Of a stretch of DNA of 18,353 bases, positions 13,069 to 18,353 are shown one piece after another; position 1 is the stretch's first letter, and the number at the start of each line of letters is the position of its first letter. The position numbers and the translations under genes were made by a program. The DNA comes from an uncultured Campylobacter sp. (GTDB lineage Bacteria > Campylobacterota > Campylobacteria > Campylobacterales > Campylobacteraceae). Location: NCBI RefSeq assembly GCF_905371695.1, contig NZ_CAJPMA010000029.1:1-18353 (forward strand). Reading direction: 5' to 3'. The notes beneath the pieces were generated by a model. That model worked only from the letters and a program-made list of their open reading frames with translations. It was not told the DNA's origin and made no database searches.

Positions 13069-16000
13069 TGCCAAAAAGAACCGACATCAACACCGTTTTA
13101 CTCATCGGCAGCGGCCCTATCGTCATCGGGCAAGCATGCGAATTCGACTACAGCGGCACGCAAGCCGCAAAAACGCTAAAGCAGCTAGGCTACCGCGTCG
13201 TACTCATCAACTCAAACCCCGCCACCATCATGACGGATCCCGATTTCGCCGATGCTACATACGTCGAGCCTATAACCAAAGAGAGCATCAAACGTATCAT
13301 AGATAAAGAAAAGGTCGACGCCATACTGCCTACGATGGGCGGCCAGGTCGCGCTAAACGTCGCGATGCAGCTATATGAGGCGGATATGCTGGACGGCGTC
13401 AAATTTCTAGGCGCGAACCCGCAAGCTATCAAAAAGGGCGAGGATAGGCAGGAGTTTAAAAAGGCGATGCAAAAGATCGGCATGGACTTGCCGCAAAGCC
13501 GGTACGCCTACGACATGGACGAGGCGCTAGCCGCAGCCGCAAACATCGGCTTCCCGCTCATTATCCGCGCCAGCTATACGCTAGGCGGCGCAGGCAGCGG
13601 CGTGGCGTATAATATCGACGAATTTAAAGAACTAGCCCAAACCGGCCTAGACGCCAGCCCGATACGAGAAATTTTGGTCGAGGAGAGCTTGCTAGGCTGG
13701 AAAGAGTACGAGATGGAGGTCATCCGCGACCGCAACGACAACTGTATCATCGTCTGCTCGATCGAAAATTTTGATCCCATGGGCGTGCATACGGGCGACT
13801 CTATCACGGTTGCGCCCGCTCTTACGCTAACGGATAAAGAGTATCAGGCGATGCGCGACGCGAGTTTTAAAATTTTACGCGAGATCGGCGTGGATACGGG
13901 CGGTAGCAACGTGCAGTTTGCTATAAATCCAAAAACCGGCCGCATGATCGTGATCGAGATGAACCCGCGCGTTAGCCGTAGCTCCGCACTTGCCTCAAAG
14001 GCCACGGGCTATCCGATCGCCAAGGTCGCAACGCTGCTAGCCGTAGGTTTTAGCCTGGATGAGATCAAAAACGACATCACCGGCACGCCTGCTAGCTTTG
14101 AGCCCGTCATCGACTACATCGTGACCAAGATCCCGCGCTTTACGTTTGAGAAATTCCCGGGCGCAAACCCGTATCTAGGCACCGCGATGAAGAGCGTGGG
14201 CGAGGTAATGGCGATCGGCAGGACGTTTAAAGAAAGCATCCAAAAGGCGCTTTGCTCTATGGAAAAGGATTATTACGGATTTAACTTCGTAAATTTGGAG
14301 AAAAACGCGCTAATTTACGGCCTTAGAAACGCAAACGAAAATCGCATTTTATACGTCGCGCAGGCATTTCGAGACGGGTTTAGCGTGGCCGAAGTACACG
14401 AGATGAGCAAGATCGATCCGTGGTTTTTGGATCAAATTTGGCAGATAGTTAAATTTGAAGAGCGTATCGATATGGACATCCTAAACGACGAGCCGCTGCT
14501 TCGCGAAGCTAAAACGATGGGCTTTTCGGACAAGATGATCGCGCATCTGATAAATTTAAAAGACAACCTCGATCTGGGTCAAAACGATATTTATTTCGCG
14601 CGCGAGAAAATGGGTATAAGCCTCGAATACAACGAAGTCGATACCTGCGCGGGCGAGTTTAAGGCGCTCACGCCGTATCTTTACTCGACGACGAATATCA
14701 CGAAGCTACCGCAACTATCAAATTTCGCGGAGCCGAATTTAAACGCAAATTCGGCGCAAAAAGAGAAAAAAGTGATGATCATCGGCGGCGGCCCAAACCG
14801 CATAGGCCAGGGCATAGAGTTTGACTACTGCTGCGTGCACGCTAGCTACGCGCTGCGCGACATGGGCGTAAAAACCATAATGTACAACTGCAACCCAGAA
14901 ACCGTCAGCACCGACTACGACACGAGCGATATTTTGTACTTTGAGCCGATCGATTTCGAGCACGTTAGAGCCGTGATCGAGCACGAGAACCCGGACGGCG
15001 TGATCGTGCATTTCGGCGGCCAAACGCCGCTAAAATTCGCTAAACGCCTAAGCATAGCCGGCGCAAAAATCATCGGCACCAGCGCACGCACGATCGACGT
15101 CGCCGAGGATAGAAAGAAATTTAGCGAATTTATCTCTAAAATAGGCGTCAAACAGCCGCGAAACGACACTGCGACAAGCGAAAAAGAGGCGTTAGAAAAG
15201 GCCGCCGCTATCGGCTATCCGGTGCTCGTGCGCCCTAGTTACGTGCTAGGCGGCCGCGCGATGAGGCGGGTGCATAGCGATGAGGAGCTACGCCTATATA
15301 TGAGCGAGGCGGTTAAGGTCAGCAACCACTCGCCCGTGCTAATCGATAAATTTTTACAAGACGCCGTAGAGCTTGACGTAGACGCGATCAGCGACGGCAA
15401 GGACGTCTATATCGGTGCCGTGATGCAGCACATCGAGGAGGCTGGCATCCACAGCGGCGATAGCGCGTGCATATTGCCTCCGCTAAATTTGACCGCACAG
15501 ATGATCGAAAAGGTAGAAAACCAAACCCGCGACATCGCGCTAAATTTGGGCGTCGTGGGGCTTATGAATATCCAGTTTGCCATATACGAGAACGAACTTT
15601 TCATGATCGAGGTAAACCCGCGCGCTAGCCGCACCGTGCCGTTTGTGAGCAAGGCTACGGGCGTGCCTATGGCAAAGGTCGCTACGCGCGTGATGTGGCA
15701 AGGGGGTTTACGCGAGGCGCTTAAATTTTACGATAACTACGGCGCGGTTTACGAGGAGCGCGGCATACTCAAGCCTCGCGTGAAAAACCACGTTTGCGTA
15801 AAAGAGGCGGTCTTTCCGTTTAACAAGCTCTCGGGCGCCGATCTGATCCTGGGCCCTGAGATGAAAAGCACGGGCGAGGTCATGGGCATATCAAGCGATT
15901 TTGCAAAGAGCTTTGCAAAAAGCCAGATCGCCGCGAGCAACTCGCTTCCTACTAGCGGCCTAGTCTTTTTGACGCTAGCCGATGCGGATAAAAAATACGC

Positions 16001-16358
16001 CGCAAATTTGGCGCACGAGCTAATAAGCCTCGGCTTTAAAATTATCGCCACCGGCGGAACGTATAAAATTTTAAATGACGCGGGCGTGGAGAGCGAGTTC
16101 GTCTATAAGATCAGCGAAGGTCGCCCAAACGTCGAGGATAAGCTTAAAAACGGCGATATCGCGCTTGTCATCAACACTAGCGATAGCAAGTCAAACAGCG
16201 AGGACGGTAAAAAAATCAGGCAAAACATCATGCGATTTAAGATCCCGTATTTCACGACGATGTCGGCGGCTCTAGCGGCGGCTAAATCGCTAAAAAGCGT
16301 ACAAGACGGCAGCGCGCTCGAAGTAAAAAGCTTGCAGGAGTATCTGGGCGGCGAGTGA
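13068..16358 (+). CDS. carB: Carbamoyl-phosphate synthase large subunit
   Basis: CarB uses ammonia, channelled from glutamine by CarA, with bicarbonate and two ATP to make carbamoyl phosphate for pyrimidine and arginine synthesis. The 1096 residues are laid out as in the family: first ATP-grasp half (about 1-400, GQACEFDYSGTQAAKTL, SYTLGGAGSG), oligomerisation region (about 400-560), second half (about 565-950, GGGPNRIGQGIEFDY, SYVLGGRAMR), and an MGS-like allosteric domain (about 960-1090, TGGTYKIL). The start at 13068 overlaps the mreC stop, with AAAGGA upstream. carA is not in the window. Both halves look intact. Confidence 0.98.
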   Translation: MPKRTDINTVLLIGSGPIVIGQACEFDYSGTQAAKTLKQLGYRVVLINSNPATIMTDPDFADATYVEPITKESIKRIIDKEKVDAILPTMGGQVALNVAMQLYEADMLDGVKFLGANPQAIKKGEDRQEFKKAMQKIGMDLPQSRYAYDMDEALAAAANIGFPLIIRASYTLGGAGSGVAYNIDEFKELAQTGLDASPIREILVEESLLGWKEYEMEVIRDRNDNCIIVCSIENFDPMGVHTGDSITVAPALTLTDKEYQAMRDASFKILREIGVDTGGSNVQFAINPKTGRMIVIEMNPRVSRSSALASKATGYPIAKVATLLAVGFSLDEIKNDITGTPASFEPVIDYIVTKIPRFTFEKFPGANPYLGTAMKSVGEVMAIGRTFKESIQKALCSMEKDYYGFNFVNLEKNALIYGLRNANENRILYVAQAFRDGFSVAEVHEMSKIDPWFLDQIWQIVKFEERIDMDILNDEPLLREAKTMGFSDKMIAHLINLKDNLDLGQNDIYFAREKMGISLEYNEVDTCAGEFKALTPYLYSTTNITKLPQLSNFAEPNLNANSAQKEKKVMIIGGGPNRIGQGIEFDYCCVHASYALRDMGVKTIMYNCNPETVSTDYDTSDILYFEPIDFEHVRAVIEHENPDGVIVHFGGQTPLKFAKRLSIAGAKIIGTSARTIDVAEDRKKFSEFISKIGVKQPRNDTATSEKEALEKAAAIGYPVLVRPSYVLGGRAMRRVHSDEELRLYMSEAVKVSNHSPVLIDKFLQDAVELDVDAISDGKDVYIGAVMQHIEEAGIHSGDSACILPPLNLTAQMIEKVENQTRDIALNLGVVGLMNIQFAIYENELFMIEVNPRASRTVPFVSKATGVPMAKVATRVMWQGGLREALKFYDNYGAVYEERGILKPRVKNHVCVKEAVFPFNKLSGADLILGPEMKSTGEVMGISSDFAKSFAKSQIAASNSLPTSGLVFLTLADADKKYAANLAHELISLGFKIIATGGTYKILNDAGVESEFVYKISEGRPNVEDKLKNGDIALVINTSDSKSNSEDGKKIRQNIMRFKIPYFTTMSAALAAAKSLKSVQDGSALEVKSLQEYLGGE

Positions 16359-16378
16359 GCGCATGCCGGCAAATTCGG

Positions 16379-16406
16379 CGAGTAAATTCAAGCTTTAATT
16401 TGCTCG
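16379..16406 (+). terminator. Hairpin after carB (weak terminator candidate)
   Basis: CGAGTAAATT (16379-16388) pairs with AATTTGCTCG (16397-16406) in a 10-bp stem with one G-T wobble and an 8-nt loop, 20 nt after the carB stop codon. No T tract follows, so termination would be Rho-dependent or the structure may protect the 3' end. The rest of 16359-16532 shows nothing else except the promoter of the next gene. Confidence 0.35.
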
Positions 16407-16520
16407 TGCGCCTTATGGTAAAAACTTGCAATTGAAGCGAGTTTGACGCGAATTTTGACCTTTTTAGGCGTAGGATTTTGGATATTAATAAGTTAGATTG
16501 ATTAGGCCGAAATTTTTAGC

Positions 16521-16526
16521 TATAAT
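16521..16526 (+). promoter_or_regulatory. -10 box immediately before the EamA gene (leaderless start possible)
   Basis: A perfect TATAAT preceded by TTTTTAGC. The ATG begins at 16533, seven bases past the box, which is where transcription would be expected to start. No purine-rich ribosome site occurs between them. The mRNA may thus begin at or within a base or two of the start codon. Confidence 0.55.
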
Positions 16527-16532
16527 CGCGCA

Positions 16533-17444
16533 ATGAAAAATCTAGTAAAAAGCGAATTTTTTGGCGTATTTATCACGCTTCTTGGCGGCGCATTATGGGG
16601 ATTTAGCAGTGTTTGCGGGCAGTATCTGTTCACGCAAAAGGGCGTTAGCGCCGACTGGCTCGTGCCCTACCGCCTAGGCCTCGCCGGGCTTGCGATGGTG
16701 GCGTATTATTTAGCGCGTTCGCCGCGCCTAGCCCTCGCACCGCTAAAAGATCGCGCGCTGTTGCCGCAGCTGCTCATCTACGCGTTTTTTGGGCTTATGA
16801 TGACGCAGTATTCGTACTTTTGCGGTGTCGAGCTCTCAAACGCCGCCGTCGCGACCGTGATCCAGTACTCCGCGCCCGCGCTCATCCTTGCCGTCGTTTG
16901 CTTTTTACAGCGGCGCGCACCTAAAAAGGTCGAGCTCATCGCGCTCATTTTCGCGGTGCTGGGCGTCGTGCTGCTCGCCACCCACGGCGATCTTGGCTCG
17001 CTGGTTATCAGCGCGGAGGCGCTGGTTTGGTGCCTCATTAGCTCGCTTGGCGTCGTGATTTATAGTCTCATCCCAACGAAGCTAAATCAAAAATACCCCG
17101 TCCCGTTAAATTTAGGCTGGGGTATGGTTATCGGCGGCGGTGCGCTTGCGCTTTACACGCGGGTTTGGCAGCTAGGCGGCGTGAGCGATGCGGACGGCTT
17201 TGCGGTGCTTGTCGCGGTGGTGATTTTAGGCACGATATGCGCGTCTAGCTTTTACATGACGGGGCTAAAGATAATAGGCGCGAGCAGGGCGAGCATGATC
17301 GCGTGCATCGAGCCGGTGAGTGCGGCGGCGTTTGCCTATTTTTGGCTGGGGACGGAGTTTGTGTTTCTTGATTTTGCGGGCTTTACGCTCATTATCTCGT
17401 GCATATTTTTGCTGGCCAGGGACGATAAAAGGCGTAAAATTTAA
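16533..17444 (+). CDS. EamA-family (drug/metabolite superfamily) transporter
   Basis: A 303-residue inner-membrane protein with about ten hydrophobic helices arranged as two EamA repeats (about 13-145 and 155-297). Typical marks are GGALWGFSSVCGQYLF in helix 1, the ALxxxxYSAPALILAVVCFLQRRAPKKVELIALIFAVLGVVLL-like pattern at the end of repeat one (seen here in part), and MIACIEPVSAAAFAYFWLGTE near the end of repeat two, which matches the EamA pattern of a Glu-Pro in helix 9. The family exports amino acids, metabolites or drugs; the substrate here cannot be told. The ATG at 16533 has no ribosome site and sits seven bases after a perfect -10. No partner gene is adjacent. Confidence 0.93.
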   Translation: MKNLVKSEFFGVFITLLGGALWGFSSVCGQYLFTQKGVSADWLVPYRLGLAGLAMVAYYLARSPRLALAPLKDRALLPQLLIYAFFGLMMTQYSYFCGVELSNAAVATVIQYSAPALILAVVCFLQRRAPKKVELIALIFAVLGVVLLATHGDLGSLVISAEALVWCLISSLGVVIYSLIPTKLNQKYPVPLNLGWGMVIGGGALALYTRVWQLGGVSDADGFAVLVAVVILGTICASSFYMTGLKIIGASRASMIACIEPVSAAAFAYFWLGTEFVFLDFAGFTLIISCIFLLARDDKRRKI

Positions 17445-17715
17445 CGCGGCAAGGCGTAATCGCGCCAAATTTAATCAGATCATAAGCGCGTCCTTTTTTG
17501 CGAGAAGCAAAGGCTTGTTTTAAAAAGCTCGAAGAAGCAATTTATGCAAGCAAGGCGGCTCGGGTGCGATTAAAACTAGGCTTGGCTTAAGTTTTAGATA
17601 AAATTAGGCGCTGATTTGCGACGTTTTTATGCGCTCGTTTCGGGCAAAAATCGTAGTAAAATTTGCGGTAAGCCGGGCGCGAGCGATGTTTAAGAGATTA
17701 AATTCGGAGAAAAAT
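17445..17715. other. Intergenic region between the EamA and YrdC-like genes
   Basis: These 271 bases have a plus-strand open frame from 17629, in phase with the YrdC-like gene, but the start supported by a ribosome site is at 17716, so I treat this part as untranslated. Two possible -10 boxes (TAAAAT at 17599-17604 after TTTTAGA, and TAAAAT at 17657-17662) could drive the YrdC-like gene. Nothing else was recognised; a 4-bp GGCG/CGCC repeat near 17453-17466 is too weak to call a terminator. Confidence 0.4.
17599..17604 (+). promoter_or_regulatory. Possible -10 box for the YrdC-like gene
   Basis: TAAAAT preceded by GTTTTAGA, an extended T-rich -10 pattern. Start would be near 17611, leaving about 105 nt of leader. 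A second TAAAAT at 17657-17662 would give a leader of about 47 nt and cannot be excluded. No -35 is recognisable. Confidence 0.35.
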
Positions 17716-18138
17716 ATGATTTATTTGGCGCAGACCGATACGACGGCCGGGTTTTTGAGCAAGGATTTTCGCGAGATAAACGCGCTCAAACGCCGAGCGG
17801 CGGACAAACCCTGCCTCATAACGACGGCGAAGCTTAGCGAGCTAAAAAATCTCGCTCGCGTACCTGCTAAATTTAAAAATTTAGTACGCCGTGCTAGAAA
17901 AACGACGTTTTTATATCCGAACGCCAAGGCTGTGCGCGTCGTGAAAGAGTGCGCTCACGAGGAGTTTTTGAGGCAATTTGACTGGCTCTACTCTAGCAGC
18001 GCAAATTTAAACGGACAAAACTTCGACGAAGAGTGGGCGAGAGCGGCGGCTGACGAGGTCGTGGATCAAAATTTCAGCCAAAACGCAAGCTCGAAAATAT
18101 ATAAAATTTCAAAAACGCGCCTAAAACGGCTGAGGTAA
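17716..18138 (+). CDS. Compact Sua5/YciO/YrdC-domain protein
   Basis: A 140-residue protein resembling the L-threonylcarbamoyladenylate synthase family (TsaC/Sua5), which makes the precursor for t6A at tRNA position 37. Evidence: YLAQTDTTAGFLSKD at the N-terminus (family PTDTVYGLG), then LKRRAADKPCLI matching the KxRP..KP substrate-binding motif, KTTFLYPN in place of the PGPxT block, and SSSANLNG matching the S-x-N motif. It is much shorter than TsaC (about 190) and lacks about 50 residues overall. I chose the ATG at 17716 because GGAG lies six bases upstream and the YrdC homology begins there; an in-frame upstream ATG at 17629 would add 29 basic residues with no homology. Whether it is the true TsaC or a regulator-like paralogue is open. 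Confidence 0.82.
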   Translation: MIYLAQTDTTAGFLSKDFREINALKRRAADKPCLITTAKLSELKNLARVPAKFKNLVRRARKTTFLYPNAKAVRVVKECAHEEFLRQFDWLYSSSANLNGQNFDEEWARAAADEVVDQNFSQNASSKIYKISKTRLKRLR

Positions 18139-18148
18139 CGACCTTACT

Positions 18149-18170
18149 CGGCATTTTTATGCGCCGTTTT
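18149..18170 (+). terminator. Probable intrinsic terminator of the YrdC-like gene
   Basis: CGGCAT (18149-18154) pairs with ATG-CG-CCG (18159-18166) in a six-pair stem with a 2-nt bulge and a TTTT loop, followed directly by TTTT (18167-18170) and more A/T. It begins 11 nt after the stop codon. The short bulged stem makes it only moderately convincing. Confidence 0.45.
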
Positions 18171-18186
18171 ATAAAAGCTTGCGGGT

Positions 18187-18204
18187 TTCGGTTTTAAAGC
18201 CGAA
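18187..18204. terminator. TTCGGTT/AAGCCGAA hairpin, possibly bidirectional terminator
   Basis: A seven-pair stem (one G-T wobble) with a TTAA loop. It lies 49 nt after the YrdC-like stop and 46 nt after the stop of a possible minus-strand frame entering from the right edge, so it could serve either direction. Only a weak T tract (GTTTCC) follows on the plus strand. Confidence 0.35.
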
Positions 18205-18250
18205 GTTTCCTTATTCTATAAATTTCCGTTTTGAGGCAGTCTTCCGCTAT

Positions 18251-18352
18251 TTATTCGCTACCGATTTTAGCTGGATTAAAATTTAATCCCAACCGAAACC
18301 GCGATAAATCCATTAAAAATTCGCCTTTTATAAATTTAGTTTCGATACGTAA
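18251..18352 (-). CDS. Possible 3' end of a minus-strand gene at the right edge
   Basis: One minus-strand frame is open from the right edge to a TAA at 18251-18253, about 33 residues that end in LGLNFNPAKIGSE. The other two frames meet stops close to the edge. No family can be recognised from so short a piece, and a 20-residue ORF with an ATG inside it has only a weak ribosome site. It could be the tail of a real gene converging on the YrdC-like gene, or chance. Confidence 0.2.
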   Translation of the reverse strand, partial: LRIETKFIKGEFLMDLSRFRLGLNFNPAKIGSE

Positions 18353-18353
18353 C

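Noticed and set aside
17629..17715. Upstream in-frame start of the YrdC-like gene
   Set aside because: The added 29 residues are basic and without homology, while GGAG is correctly placed before the ATG at 17716.
18184..18301. GGTTTCGGTT (18184-18193) and AACCGAAACC (18292-18301) as ends of a small mobile element
   Set aside because: Ten-bp match only, no target duplication or transposase, and the first copy overlaps a hairpin that explains it better.
1..18353. CRISPR array, tRNA, rRNA, insertion sequence or prophage
   Set aside because: No regularly spaced repeats, no cloverleaf-like sequences noticed by eye, and no transposase, integrase or phage proteins among the open frames. A tRNA scan would settle the small RNA genes.

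Overview
The window looks like chromosome from a Campylobacter of the higher-GC, oral type (C. showae, C. rectus or C. gracilis group). The species is inferred. The genus rests on gene content and on an order that, from memory, matches the Campylobacter jejuni Cj0268c to Cj0279 block: SPFH protein, ilvE, tautomerase, bcp, queH-like gene, fabZ, lpxA, clpX, mreB, mreC, carB. Genes are packed with 1-17 nt gaps or short overlaps. Most carry AAGGA/AAAGGA ribosome sites, and promoters show T-rich extended -10 boxes without a clear -35, as is usual in Epsilonproteobacteria. No tRNA, rRNA, IS element, prophage gene or CRISPR array was seen.

Layout. (1) 1-2421, minus strand: bifunctional histidine enzyme HisIE, unusually long through two low-complexity insertions, followed by three coupled small membrane proteins of unknown function, the last cut by the window edge. 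(2) 2590-4658, minus strand: branched-chain aminotransferase IlvE followed by a membrane-anchored SPFH/band-7 protein. (3) 4774-7014, minus strand: tautomerase-fold protein, Bcp peroxiredoxin, NAD(P)H oxidoreductase and a 279-residue unknown protein, probably read from one promoter at about 7046. (4) 7114-8721, plus strand: a small membrane protein, then the queuosine enzyme QueH. (5) 8796-16358, plus strand: a tight six-gene block fabZ-lpxA-clpX-mreB-mreC-carB joining fatty-acid and lipid A synthesis, protein unfolding, cell shape and carbamoyl phosphate supply. (6) 16533-18138, plus strand: an EamA-type transporter whose promoter suggests a leaderless mRNA, and a compact 140-residue YrdC-domain protein. 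The right edge holds terminator-like hairpins and perhaps the tail of a minus-strand gene.

This is mostly conserved core genome, and I do not see a convincing new defence, mobile or biosynthetic system. The best leads are the HisIE insertions, the tandem membrane proteins behind hisIE, the possible leaderless transporter mRNA, an inverted-repeat cluster at the fabZ promoter, helically phased A/T tracts before ilvE, and the abundance of AAATTT, which fits the RAATTY methylation motif tied to DNA uptake in C. jejuni.
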